NCBI GenBank assembly: GCA_900618425.1
Contig: UZAN01040296.1
Coordinates: 1 to 64,000, forward strand
DNA from: Echinostoma caproni
Lineage: Eukaryota; Platyhelminthes; Trematoda; Plagiorchiida; Echinostomatidae
DNA: 64,000 bases
Reading direction: 5' to 3'
Part shown: piece by piece, positions 1-10,976 of the stretch
Layout of the letters: every line of letters begins with the position of its first letter
Numbering within the stretch: the stretch's first letter is position 1
Notes under the pieces: model-generated
What the model saw: only the letters and a program-made list of their open reading frames with translations
What the model was told of the DNA's origin: nothing
The model's database searches: none
Program-made: the position numbers and the translations under genes

Positions 1-29
1 ATGGATTGGCAATTCGGTTCAGCCATGGC

Positions 30-190
30 ATGAGCTGGCTGGCGCAGTGGTAACGCACACGCCTTCCGGAGTTAAAATCCCGAACAGGACGATGGATATG
101 CACTACTGATGAGCTCTAATAAGAGCGAAACTCGAGTTTAGTGCTTTCGAGTGTATGGTTGAATCGATGAACTGAGGATTGTGCTTGAAG
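30..190 (+). repeat. SINE-A repeat, copy 1 (tRNA-derived)
   Basis: The first 60 bases look like the head of a tRNA-derived SINE, with an A-box-like TGGCGCAGTGG near base 40 and a degenerate B-box-like stretch near base 75. The body contains GATGAGCTCTAAT and CTCGAGTTTAGTGC, and the same body occurs in reverse complement at 15345-15475. Two diverged copies sharing an unusual body in opposite orientation identify a dispersed repeat rather than unique sequence. Whether it is a true SINE or a non-LTR 3' tail fused to a tRNA head cannot be settled here. Confidence 0.55.
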
Positions 191-191
191 A

Positions 192-1920
192 TGAAGTCCG
201 AAGGATAGTCAGCTCAAATTATCACTAATAAAATATGTACAAACCTCAAAAGTAACCTCAAAACAGCTTGATAACACGAGCCAAGTGTTACTGTGAGCGT
301 AATTCAAGGAATCTGAACAAAAGTAATGAGTCTGGACAGGAACAGCACGCTCACCGTCACGGTGCACTCGAACGAGTTAAAAATGAGCGGTCAGGTCACG
401 ATTGAAAGAAAGAATGTCCAGGGGAAGCACAAACAAACAAAGTCTATTAATGAGATTGATGCGTAAATATACGAGTGAGATAAAGCGTCAAAATGTGTAT
501 GTATGTATGAGGCGAATGTTGTCGGGCGAGTGAAGCATGAAAATCATGAAATTGGATCAAAAGTGGTTTGTCTGGGTTTTATAGGTAGGTTTTCATAGAT
601 CAATGGCTACAGATTGCAAGTCACTGTTTGCCAATGTACCACATCCACTGAATTCACACATGTTGAGATGCTTTACGATAGCTGTTTTGTCAAGAATGAC
701 GTGGATGCAAATGACGTTCAGGGAAATCAATCCAAAGCAATTTACCGCAAATTGCAAAACAAACTCCATGGAAAGATACTCAAGTACTCAATTCCACTTC
801 AAAGCGGAACCAAGAATTCCCCCAAAAGTAAAAATAGCCGAGAAGTAGGGTCGACAGTATGAGAAAATAACTTTAAACAAGCCGATATGCAAGTCTGAAA
901 GATCCACTGATGCTTCACGCTGAACTATACGAAGCTTCTAAAGTGTGGCCTTTTTGTGGTCAGAAAGCAAAAACGAATTTTAAAAACTGGATATTTTTCC
1001 GTAAACAGTATGCCATAGCTATTGATATTCCACAAGTAACTGAGGAAAAATATTTTTGATTACGAGCACTTTGAAAATTGGAACCAAGTGCTAACGTACC
1101 GCGGGATTACCTTGGCAGATATAACTTATGTAGAGAACATACAAGACCACTAACCGCTTACAAAACAATGGTTATGTGAATGTGGTGATTTGGTGCACGT
1201 TGAGTAGTACGAACCGGTTGATTTATCTTCATAATTCATCATGCGCACTAGCATGCTTCGCGGGCTTCGTGAAATATACCGTTATTATCATTATTATTAA
1301 TATTATTGACGAGAAGGAAGACCTTCTATAAAACGAAATATTGAAACTACCGTACGACCCAGGGCCTTGCGTATTCCGTTCTTTATTTAATTTGCTCAGA
1401 AATCTGTATACACACAATCCAAATTAACAGGATGAACTGAGTGAGGTCAATACAGCAAACTAGGTGGTAACGACTCCCAGTATTTAGTATAGTTAGACGA
1501 GCCATAAATCATACGGATAACCGGTGCTCGTGGAAGGGCTTGGTCACTGACCGGCCCTGTAAACAGGGAATGGGCTGTAATTATGATTACCATGGGTGTA
1601 CAGCTTTACACTTACTATGCTGCCCTCTGGTATGACAATTAGAGAAAGAAACTGATTTCAAAGCACCATCTCAACTCTGCACGTAATACCACTGGGTACA
1701 TAGCACCCTAGATTAAAGATGGTACCAAATATGCATGAGCTTACTGAACCATAGGGTGACCGAATTCAAAGTTTATTCTCGTCCCAATTTCCACTATCCC
1801 TGTTCGGAAAATGAGACTGCTGATAGACTTTGTCTGTTTTCTGTATTTGATGGTTTCGGACGATGAAACCCAGCATATTTTTGATGATTGTAGTAATGGT
1901 AGTAGTAGTACGCACTGAAC
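192..1920. other. No supported gene
   Basis: Two overlapping plus-strand frames at 603-862 have protein-like composition, but neither has a convincing splice site at both ends. The remaining open frames are short and lie in random-looking sequence. Nothing else is recognisable. Confidence 0.4.
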
Positions 1921-1964
1921 TCGGAATACGAACCACGCAATACGAATCACGGAATACGAAGGAT
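1921..1964. repeat. Three tandem copies of a 14-bp unit
   Basis: The motif CACG(G/C)AATACGAA, with one variable base after it, occurs about three times in a row (CGGAATACGAAC, CACGCAATACGAAT, CACGGAATACGAAG). It is a small imperfect minisatellite. A related AATCACGGA fragment follows just downstream. Confidence 0.6.
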
Positions 1965-2300
1965 AAGCAATCACGGACTGGATCACGTAAGCACTGGACC
2001 GCACTGGCACAAGCATGCAACATCCCACGTAACTGAGACGCAAGGAAGAGGCCACGGGAATGGTAGTTCGTTTATTGGGAGAAATAAAGGGGATAAATTA
2101 ATATGTACAAAGTAGGCTCATTAGTTATCCGGGCTTCTAACAATCGCTTTCCAGTATTGCCTGTTTTGTTTTGTTTCTGTTTGAACCGCACAGTCTCTGA
2201 TTGGCTGGTACGATCTGCCTATAGTATGTAGTCAGAAGCAGTGACACGTACGCGCGGTGTTGACATCACCAGTGTCGTCTGATTGATCGCAGTTGTCCAA

Positions 2301-2360
2301 AAACTAACGCGTCGCTTGAGGGTGTGCGTCATATCGTGGGCTCGAATCACCACAATCATG
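2301..2360 (+). repeat. Direct repeat flanking an RT fragment, left copy
   Basis: A stretch containing GAGGGTGTGCGTCATATCGT and a following ATCACCACAAT recurs 690 bp downstream at 2988-3048 with only about four differences over 46 bases. The two copies bracket the decayed reverse transcriptase at 2420-2985. They may be the shared 3' ends of two tandem retroelement copies or a duplication made at insertion. Confidence 0.6.
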
Positions 2361-2419
2361 CATGACCAACATGTCATGGACAGCCTAACCCAAACCTATG
2401 ATGATGGTAAAATCTTCTC

Positions 2420-2985
2420 ACGCAATCTTTATAGATTTTTCCCGAGGCTTTGATCGAGTGCCGCATTTTCCACTGATGGTTTTAGCGGAAGGCTCTTTGA
2501 TCTTCTGAGCAGCTTCGATCTTTGCGCTCCTTCGCTGTTGGAGCGGAAACCTAATTCTTCAACTCTTCCTCGATGACAATAGGTGTTCCACACGAATCCG
2601 TCCTAGGTCCACTCCTTTTCATCCTATACATAAATGATCTTCCGGATAAAATCCCGGTCCACGTTGCTATTTATGCTGACGATGTCACTATCTGGGGAAG
2701 TGACACATCAGCAGTGCAGGCAGCCATGGATATCACCAAAGCATGGTATTCAGACTGCAGTCGACCAACAAAATGATGCAAAATGTGTGTTCTTTGGCAG
2801 GAGCTGTGTGCATACCTTCAATGTGTGCAGCACATCACAACTTCATACTCTCGAACAGCATAAGATTCTTGGCTATTGGTTAACTAACTCTCCATCTTTT
2901 TCTTGCCACCAGCAAAAAGCCCGAAAAAGGCTCTTGGGGTACTCAACTTTATCAAGCGCTCCTTCACTCGCTTTGATGATGAANC
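2420..2985 (+). pseudogene. Decayed non-LTR reverse transcriptase (CR1/Jockey-like)
   Basis: Three RT landmarks occur in order but in different frames. FIDFSRGFDRVPH, the usual DFSKAFDxVxH motif, lies around 2428-2470. GVPHESVLGPLLFILYINDL lies at 2579-2641. YADDVTIWG, the catalytic FADD motif with Y for F, lies around 2671. This order and wording belong to the RT of CR1/Jockey-type elements. Frame changes and stops between the motifs show that it is dead. A single ambiguous base sits at 2984. The fragment ends at the right-hand direct repeat. Confidence 0.85.
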
Positions 2986-2987
2986 CC

Positions 2988-3048
2988 AAAACTGTAACGC
3001 GTCGCTCGAGGGTGTGCGTCATATCGTAGGCCCGGATCACCACAATAT
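2988..3048 (+). repeat. Direct repeat flanking an RT fragment, right copy
   Basis: Partner of 2301-2360, about 90 percent identical over its core. It begins directly after the RT fragment, as expected if the unit is a retroelement 3' end or an insertion-site duplication. Confidence 0.6.
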
Positions 3049-3638
3049 TCTGCAAATAACCGATGTTCGATACAGCTCATAAAACCAAAAATCCACCCTA
3101 CAAAATGCGAGATCTCGCTTTGGAGGTTCGTTTCATACTGATTAAAAATTTAACAATAATCAATTCGTCGGTAAACCCGAAGTTAATATGGAAGAACAGA
3201 TGCTAAACAAAGGTTTGCTATACCTGCATTATTTTTATCTTTCAAGATGTTCCGGTCTAAAAACCACAACCATCATTAAATAAACCTCTCAAACCCATTA
3301 GAACTATTCTTCTTGTCAATTAGGGAAGAGGTAGTCATTATGTCTGTTAATTTTAGATGGGCTTCTCTCAATTTCTTTGGCGAAGTATTCTTTCCTCAAT
3401 TGGACTTACGGTATATGGCCCACAGTTAACTGCCGCTCAGCTCCTGCTTACACTTGACTAAAAACGTCTACTGCATATTCCAGCAAAGCTTCTGTATACC
3501 TTAAGGCATACGGATTTATTGTTTTACACTGGTTTCTATGAAACTAATTTAACAAGAGTAACTTATTAACAGTTATTAATCCATAGGTGTTCCGGATCAT
3601 TTCGAAAAATTTTGGCGTTGTGCTCATGGTAACAATAG

Positions 3639-3846
3639 AATCAGGTTTGTTTTAGCCACCACGTAAATACCAAAACACAAGATTTCGGTGACACCTTTTT
3701 GACCTACTTGGAAGGCCTTTATCAAGTCAGTTACTGACTTGACAAGCTGACAAACTGACTTGAAAAAGGCCTTCCAAGAAGGTCGAAACGGTGTCACCGA
3801 AATCTTGTGTTTTGGTATTTACGTTGTGGCTAAAACAAACCTGATT
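3639..3846. repeat. 208-bp foldback (inverted repeat with short loop)
   Basis: The left arm (3639-3732) is the reverse complement of the right arm (about 3753-3846), with roughly seven mismatches over 94 bases and a centre of about 20 bases. Both arms start from GAATCAGGTTTGTTTTAGCC. The inner arm contains GTTTCGACC, also seen in the SINE-B family of this window. It could be a MITE-like foldback or two head-to-head copies of a short repeat. Confidence 0.85.
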
Positions 3847-3849
3847 CTC

Positions 3850-5270
3850 AGAGTAACTTCTGTTCGCCTTTTTGTACTAAAAGTAGTACATTACTATCGA
3901 TCCACGTAGGCCTTTTTCATGAGAACATGCAAATTTGCGGTGCTACGGCTGTGCCGACACAATAGTATTACATTTATTGGCACTACTGCTTTCCATAATG
4001 ATACGGATCAGACGTTTCGTAGATCACCCGGTGTCTATCATGGACAATCCCTCTCCAATCGGCTCCCACCTGGTAGAACCCTTCGATTGATCCACTAGTT
4101 TGCCTACTTTGTGTCCGATCATCCACATTACCCTATTTCCCTCGGCTATGCCTTGCATAAATATCATCACTTTGATAAAACGAACCATGATCTGATGATG
4201 TCCCATTCAACGGCCAATTTCTCCCCCTTCATCTGCTACTCCTCTTCATCAATAGTCAAATTGGCACAGAAAACAACACACTTCTTATTACGTATGCGAA
4301 TGATCATTTTTTGCTATTCATTCTCATACTCAGGTCCTTTCAACTCTTCCCTTTCAGTGGTAACCCATTTATGTTCCCGGTATTCTCGTGTTCTCCTTTT
4401 TGCTTAATCCAAGGCATTCCTGTAATACTCCACGGTATTTGCTGTTAATCACTCTCCTTGTATCTCCCATCATACAATGACAGACAACGTACCTTGAATT
4501 TCAATAAAATGAGTCCCACTCCACGTTGTAACTCATTGCTGTCACCTGATACAATTCGCTCTTTGAACTTTTCATAGCTTGATGCATTCATTCCGCAGCA
4601 TGAAAATAATTACCCTTTATTCTCTTCGGGCCCAGTTTTGGCTGAAAATAAACTCTGTTCGATTTGTGTTCCTTTTCGGCGTCTACACACTTTAGCTACT
4701 GAACGTCTGATTTCCCACATCAACGTAATTCTATCGTTATTACCTATTGAATCATGTACCTTTGCTCTTACATTTCAGCATGCTTCACGCCCCACTAGCG
4801 TAAAATATATTTATTATTCTTGTTATTAATAACTAACCTATTCTTTCTTTTTCGCATTGCAAAGATCAATTTTTGTACGGTTTAAGCATAACTACTCAGA
4901 TCAACGTGTTTTGTACGGTTTCACGGGAACCTTTTTGCTTGATTCTCAGGTTGACTTTGTCATCGAAATTGTGTTGCGCTACTCAAAATTTCCACCCATA
5001 TAAACAACTGCCTTATCCGAAGATGTTGCATTACAAGCTCTGTTGTCTATGATCATTATGTGGGCTCCGATTATTCACGTTCTAATATTCAGAGATGAAT
5101 TTATCCCGTACCTTGAATTATTTGATCGTACTTTAATAACATACCTCTGGCATTGAGTGGATATATCCAATATTATGATTATTGTTACCATTATTGTTTT
5201 TACCATGAATATGAACACTGTTTTTATTATACTACTACTCATGAGTAACTACCTTAGAATCGCATAATAT
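3850..5270. other. No supported gene; possible old retroelement debris
   Basis: The plus strand between 4020 and 4830 is C/T-rich with two open stretches (4111-4407 and 4638-4829) whose composition resembles the decayed CR1 tails elsewhere in the window. No RT or endonuclease motif is visible. The rest is unremarkable AT-rich DNA. Confidence 0.3.
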
Positions 5271-5278
5271 AATCAAGA

Positions 5279-5300
5279 GGGGGGGGGGGGGGNGGGGGGG
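5279..5300 (+). repeat. Poly-G run
   Basis: About 21 consecutive G with one ambiguous base at 5293. The true length is probably uncertain in the assembly. Confidence 0.9.
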
Positions 5301-5863
5301 TCACAAACGGGGAACCGCCGCTTTGTGATCGAAATTTAAATAGAAAAGAGCGCCAGTAGACTAACATTAGATTTCAAACAATTCATTGTTTGCAAAAACT
5401 GTTTAGTAGCAGGTGTATATAATGTACCCCATACGAAGCTGATTAATCAGCTGCATTGGCACCCTAGATTGCAGTTTGGGATATCTGGTCGGTAAATAGG
5501 CCTGCAACTGCTGATGAATGGTCTGTTAACTTGTCCCACGAGGTAGTTTAGTCAAAGTACGGCGAGATTTTACCATATCAAAAATTATTAAGACGAAATA
5601 TGATGTGTTACACAATAAAGATGTTTGAAACATAAACAGGAGGCAACAATAACACGAAGCGCATACGCGAACAGCAGAACAGTAATGGTCGCCCGCCATT
5701 TAAACCATTTGCAATCAGTTAAAACAAACAGCTACTTTGGAAGATTTCTACAGATATAAGTGTAACATAAATTGACTGGAATGCATTCGTATAGTGTTTT
5801 AAAGGTCTATAAACATACTTTTGGGCTTATCTAGGTGTTATTTAGAAAATGAGAATTCTGTAG

Positions 5864-6064
5864 CAAACTGGGAGCACAAAGTGCGACGCTGTGTCAAAAG
5901 ATAGAGGACGAGCTACACTGTACCGGTTGGGACGCTGTTATCGACATATCAATGAAAAACAGGTTGTGGAGAGAGCGATGTCCGACGATTGCGAGAAATT
6001 GTCCGGATTTCTCCGGTCAAAAATTACATCGAATGCTAACCCACTCAATGAGAGTTTGAAGAAC
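5864..6064 (+). CDS. Candidate exon of an unidentified gene
   Basis: The acceptor is GAGAATTCTGTAG before 5864 and the donor is AAC|GTGAGC after 6064. The 201 bases between are fully open in one frame, phase 0 at both ends, and give 67 residues of ordinary soluble-protein composition starting QTGSTKCDAVSKDRG and ending LNESLKN. The next plus-strand exon follows after only 52 nt, in phase. I do not recognise the product. An alternative is chance openness, but the strong donor and the phase agreement with 6117-6203 argue against that. Confidence 0.45.
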
Positions 6065-6116
6065 GTGAGCTGATAGTTTCAGCTTCAGAATTATCCTGTA
6101 TTTGGGATTATTGAAG

Positions 6117-6203
6117 AAGAATAACAGTATGTTGGTGATATATTTTCCCACATTGGAAATAAATGAAGTATATAAAGTAACCCCGAAAGATTGCAAAGCA
6201 GAG
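6117..6203 (+). CDS. Candidate exon, continues 5864-6064
   Basis: The 52-nt intron ends in GGGATTATTGAAG and the exon ends at GAG|GTAAAA. It is 87 bases long and in phase 0 at both ends, so it joins the previous exon without a shift. The peptide includes MLVIYFPTLEINEVYK. This weakly recalls the extracellular strand before the second membrane helix of DEG/ENaC sodium channels (IYF.TLE..E), but no GLFLGAS motif or membrane helix follows nearby, so that reading is only a guess. A second AAG three bases downstream could also serve as acceptor. Confidence 0.4.
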
Positions 6204-6736
6204 GTAAAACATTTTAGCCAATCATCACTGGCATACATGCATATCAATACCTGTATCATGCACATGTTTGAAATGGTTCCGAAGGAAATGACTCCCCTCG
6301 GAGAGTGGGTGTTTAGGTGGCTTGTGATATCTACGCCAACTGAACGCAAGTTACCTCAACGTTTATGATTACGCTGTTGCCATAAACGGGCAAATAGACG
6401 GACACGCTCGAACAACGGCTTGCAGAGCGAGGCCTGCAGGGAAAGATTTACATGTGGAACGAGACAGCGTGACTCACCGGGCCAAGTGACAATTCCGCGG
6501 TTGAGCATAAACAGGTAAAGTGCATCTGGTAAAACAACAACAACAGCGTGTTCTGAGTCAAAAAGGACTCGTAGACAAAGAGTGAAAATGCAGTGTTTCT
6601 AAAGATATACCCACTCTCGCGACTTCAAATTTTCTGAGAAATTATTTCTGTTTACCGCATTTTAGTAAATCCTTTTTAAGGTCACAAACATATGGGGATA
6701 GGAAGCGGCCTTTGGCTGATATGAGATGTACTTTAC

Positions 6737-6856
6737 TGTGTATAGCGACGGGCAAAACACTCTCTGTTGTTGTGGTGATTGCTCATGAACTATGAACTCC
6801 TTTGTTTCATTGGACACGATAACCTTGTACATTCCCACTTTCCGCTTATTATAATT
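6737..6856 (-). CDS. Candidate minus-strand exon
   Basis: Read on the minus strand, ACTCAATTACAG precedes 6856 and the exon ends at ACA|GTAAAG after 6737. The 120 bases are open and in phase 0 at both ends, giving 40 residues including KVGMYKVIVSNETKEFIVHE and ending VFCPSLYT. No other minus exon nearby can be joined with confidence. The product is unrecognised. Confidence 0.35.
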
Positions 6857-7094
6857 CTGTAATTGAGTTCTGTGTTCTGATTTCATTTCAATTCCTAGTT
6901 CCGGGCTGAACTATCACTGCGCGGATTTCGATACGTATACGAATTACTAGTTCGAGTGTTAACAACAACACTTATATAAACCAGAAAAACTGATGTTGAG
7001 AAATGGTTAGTGAGATGATATGTGGCAATATTTTGATTGTAGAAACAGTGTAATGCTGGTCAACTGCGCCAGTAATATTTGATCGCAAGTGGGT

Positions 7095-7335
7095 TTGCTT
7101 TGCTTTGCAGGTTTCACTTCAACCCAAAACCACGGAAGACCTATCTGCCGGCGTTTCCTTGCCGACACGTGTCCCGCATCCCTACTGCCGTTCCCGCCGT
7201 CGTCCGTCGCCCACAAAGCCTCGTATCGTCTCCCGCTGTGAGAATACCAGCCGAGGGACATCCTGTCGCGCATATCCATTTTCTCCGCTGCACTGCGAGA
7301 GCCCGGAGTACGTTCGTATTGCAACAGCACAAAAA
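7095..7335 (+). repeat. Dispersed repeat C, copy 1
   Basis: This segment aligns with 48125-48365 over about 240 bases. Shared wording includes TTTGCAGG(T)TTC, CACGGAAGA, GCGTTTCCT, GTGAGAATA and GAGAGCCCGGA. Translated plus-strand frames read FNPKPRKTYLPAFP here and FNPDPRKIFLPAFP in the second copy. The two copies are about 70 percent alike by eye. The element is richer in G+C than its surroundings and is of unknown type. Confidence 0.65.
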
Positions 7336-7529
7336 GGTTACTTTCAAGTACCCCATCAATCACGAAGAATTCAAAAGAGTACGACCAACATTCAGACGTT
7401 TAGTGTTTTGGAAACTGGAAGTTTATCCGTGCGAAATAAAGAGAGCGAGCGCACGGAGGTGTTCAACAACAGAAGTTGTTAGCCTGACTGTTCCATTTCG
7501 TGCTGAGAAATTTGCACTGTAGTGAGAAA

Positions 7530-8860
7530 TTGTTGGAAGTTAACATAGCAACGTACCAAACACTTAGAATACCTTGGAGGACATGAAAAGCAGGAACGAG
7601 ACAGTTCACAAAGCACACATTGCAAATTCGGTAAACCAAATCAGGATTGAATTTAATTGGAATAAACAACACTGGAGTTTTAAAAGTTATTATTTCAAAC
7701 TGAAGGGTTTTCCCAGTTCAAGTTGTTTGATTATATTGAACAAAACAGTCCCACGTTTTGCGGTAACCACTCATGCATTTTATATTTTGCTCACAAACAT
7801 CTCTTTAGTTTTTGATTGTTTGATTTAATTTCAGCTTCTGTTAAACACCAAGTGAGGGGCGCCTTCATATATGATCGTACAACTGATTATTGCATTCGTA
7901 TTCCCAACACTTGATTCTGTAATCCTGGAACAAAAGAACAAACTAACTATATGTTGGAGAAAATTAGTGAATTTTAGTTTGTCCTTTCTGCTGCAGTGAA
8001 ATTTAATGAGTTGGAATATTTTAAAATGAACTTCTTAGTTTCTTGTATGACATAGTGAAAGGCTTGTCAGTCACTCGGCCTGTTTTTATTTTCCTCTTTT
8101 GACCGGTTCTTCAGTAAGCCACATTCTTCTTAATATTTCATCTCTTGGAACGTAGAATCAATGGATAATCGTTCCAGCCTAGCGGCAAGTATAGGTGAAG
8201 TAAAATGTGCTACCACACTTGCAAACACGGGACATACTGCTACGCAGATATGAAAAAATCAAACCTGAAACTTGAGGTGGTGGTGGTGCAGTGAAATTAT
8301 GTTATTAATTTATTAAAACATATTTCATCAGGCAACATTAGTATAAGGAAATGGTAACCGCAGTCACTAGTGTTTGTCACACAAAGTTTGCTATAAGCCA
8401 GTGAGGAAGCAGTGGTGGCAGTATTAATATGAAAACCGCAAACAATCAGGATAATTTACACGTTAAAATTAAACTGCATTCCATCGGTCGCGGTTCCATC
8501 CGTGAATTTGAATGAAATATTTGTTGTATGTTTCATAAACTCAAGTAAGATTATGGATACTGTCAGGTAATATCAACAAACCAAAGCACTGAAAAAGTCA
8601 CAAAACTAACTTTCAAGGATAGAGGTTGTTCGAGTATGTCTGTAGGCGTTCAATCTTTACAATCCGGTAGGCAGAAGGGGTAAAGACCAGACAGTCCAGG
8701 GTAAAATATGTTGTTCACTAGATAATATCTATAATTTCGGAACCCTCGGCCAGAAAATGTACAGCATCAACTAGTGCATCTAATGAAATGAACAAAACTT
8801 TGACGGGGATGGTCTCAACGTGAACAAACCATTGGAAGAAGTAACAGTAAGGTGATGACG
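7530..8860. other. No supported gene
   Basis: AT-rich sequence with one plus-strand open frame (7574-7828) that lacks splice support. Nothing recognisable. Confidence 0.4.
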
Positions 8861-8868
8861 ATCGTTGC

Positions 8869-8933
8869 GGTATATATATATATATATACATGTATATATA
8901 TATATATATACACACACATATATATATATATAT
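8869..8933. repeat. (TA)n / (AC)n microsatellite
   Basis: About 65 bases of alternating TA with a short CACACACA insert. It can form a cruciform. The open frames across it are artefacts. Confidence 0.95.
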
Positions 8934-9392
8934 GCATGATCAGAGTGTGCCTTTGAAAGGGTTCTATACTGTCTACTCATGAGTATGATGTTTTTGAATA
9001 AGAGTTACTATTCGCTGCAGAGTGCTAATAATGTTTTGGTAATAGAAATGCTTATTACACAATGCAGGTTTTCACCCCGTCAAAATGGTGGAAACGTAAA
9101 TTGAAATGCTGGGAAGCTTAACACATCTGTTCCGACCTGGTTGTGTCATCTGTAGTGCCAGGTCATTGACTCGACTGAGGATAAAACTTGTAACGGCCAC
9201 GTGCTTGAACATAGGGAACTTCATCGCAGTTGGTCTATATAAGTGATGTATGGCAACTTGCCAAACGCAAGCTTATTTCCAGTAACGAAGCTCAACATTA
9301 CAAGTTCTACGACTCAATCAAAACATTCCGACACTGACTGTTACGTGGAAATGAGGAAATCAAGTGAGTAATGAAGGATTTGCTTCAATTTT

Positions 9393-9642
9393 AAAGGGGA
9401 ATTCTTCGTGTGTATAGCAAATGAACCGTGAACTGAAAAGATAGGAAGAACTGGACAGCTGTTTCGACCTTTTTGGGTCTCATCAGCAATGCAACTCCAT
9501 CGACCCAACTGGGGATCGAGCCCGGGACCTTATGGGCAGAACGCAGACTGATGAGACCCAACCAGGTAGAAACAGCTGTTCAGTGCTTCCTAGCTTTTCA
9601 GTTCACACTTCATTTGCTATACACACGACGAATTCACCTTTG
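9393..9642. repeat. Hairpin of SINE-B sequence (inverted tail arms around a tRNA-like core)
   Basis: The left arm (about 9393-9482) and right arm (about 9550-9642) are reverse complements over roughly 90 bases, from GAATTCTTCGTGTGTATAGC inward to GGGTCTCATCAG. The interior (9483-9548) holds the reverse-complemented tRNA-like part with GGGGATCGAGCCCGGGACC. Both arms match the tail of the SINE-B copy at 47715-47975. This is either two SINE-B copies inserted head to head with loss of one head, or a fold-back copy. Confidence 0.8.
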
Positions 9643-9649
9643 AAAATGA

Positions 9650-10186
9650 GGAAATGCTGCACGGTAATCCAACCTCTTTCAGTTTAACTTCAACTGAAAA
9701 AAATTGTGAAAAATCAAACTTTCCAGTTCCCCCTTCTCGAAATACATCCTACGCAAATTTCAAGAAATTTGCTTGTGTTAAACGGTTGTTAAAACTTAAA
9801 ACCTAAGTGTATAGGTCGTTGACTTATCTGCCTTGTACACAGCCTCATTGGCATAGTGTACACACAGACGTAATCCCATAGATCCCGGATGACTGCAGTG
9901 TCATGTCCTACACATGTGGACAGTTGCTCAGAGACTAAGTCACTGTTGTACCTTCTTTTTTCTTGTATAGTATGGCATATTCAATTCATGCTATCTCTGG
10001 GNNNGGCCAATGATTTGAGAGATACTCTGTTTTGTGAATATTAGGCACATCATTTTTAACAGCCAAAGTTGAACGAGTCTCTGCCAGACCCCAGTCTGCA
10101 GTGACCTTGTTACCGTTCCAGTACCAACCGTTTACGGCAGGATATTCCGGATTAAGTAATTTCAAAATTGCTGTTACAGGCTATTA
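9650..10186. other. No supported gene; short assembly gap at 10002-10004
   Basis: No open frame with splice support. Three ambiguous bases lie at 10002-10004. Confidence 0.4.
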
Positions 10187-10213
10187 CCACCACCACCACC
10201 ACCACTACCACCA
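10187..10213 (+). repeat. (ACC)n microsatellite
   Basis: About nine trinucleotide units of ACC/CCA. Poly-Thr or poly-His frames across it are artefacts. Confidence 0.9.
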
Positions 10214-10790
10214 AAAATGATACCGTTCTTGAAACATTATCTACTGCCTCCCGGTATGCGATTCAATCTTTTTTTGCCGATGACTCTCAGGAGTTCACAA
10301 ACGTCTTTAGAAAATATATGTTTAGTCACGTTTGTGAAATATTCCTCTGTAAGACCTTCCTTTGCTGTTTCTTATGCGTTGAACTTGCCCCTTCCAATTT
10401 CTCTTGGCTGTTATTTAACCTACCGCTTATTGAATTGCGTTCGACATATGCACCAAATAAAAGCTGAGTTGATTATTTAACTGTAGAGGATAGGATAAAT
10501 TCATCTAAGAATGAAGTTTGAGTGGGGACCTTAGAGAAGTGCATGCAGCACCCAGCACAGAACAGGAATAAATAAATGGGTTTCATTGAATCTCCAGTTT
10601 TATTCAGTCCGATGGTCAAGTAAAGATGAGGTACAGGAAGCTCACATCAAAAACCACTTACTGTATTTTCTGTCTACAAAGTGTACATTACAGTTAATCA
10701 GAATAGTCTGTTAATGAGCTCTGTGGTGCACACCTGTGAAATCTGATCAGTTCCACTGATAGGTTCTTACTGCTTCCGTCTAATTTTCAG

Positions 10791-10976
10791 TTAACTTCAT
10801 TTCAACCGACTTGGATATTTCCGGGGGACGAAGGACATGCGGTTTACAACCCCTTTTCTCTAGCCCTTATGATTGCACTTCTTCTTCACAAGTACAACGA
10901 TTTGCCTGTTCCTCCGAAAGCAAACTCTCGTTTCTTTGTTTCTGTGATCCACGTTTACGTCAACACATGCCTATAA
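10791..10976 (+). CDS. Candidate exon with a hydrophobic segment
   Basis: A very good acceptor (TCCGTCTAATTTTCAG) precedes 10791. The frame is then open for 61 codons to a TAA at 10974-10976. The peptide contains FPGDEGHAV, a hydrophobic run FSLALMIALLL and then HKYNDLPVPPKANSRFF. It may be a terminal exon, or it may leave earlier at a weak donor near CACAA|GTACAA. The hydrophobic run suggests a membrane or signal-anchor segment. The family is unrecognised. It may belong with the exon at 11897-12185, but phase cannot confirm this. Confidence 0.35.
   Translation, partial: LTSFQPTWIFPGDEGHAVYNPFSLALMIALLLHKYNDLPVPPKANSRFFVSVIHVYVNTCL

Noticed and set aside
5864..6203. DEG/ENaC channel
   Set aside because: Only one strand-like motif fits; no Cys-rich domain, GLFLGAS motif or second membrane helix was found. 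Kept only as a remark.
8718..8980. Tyr/Ile-rich minus-strand frames
   Set aside because: Artefact of the (TA)n microsatellite.
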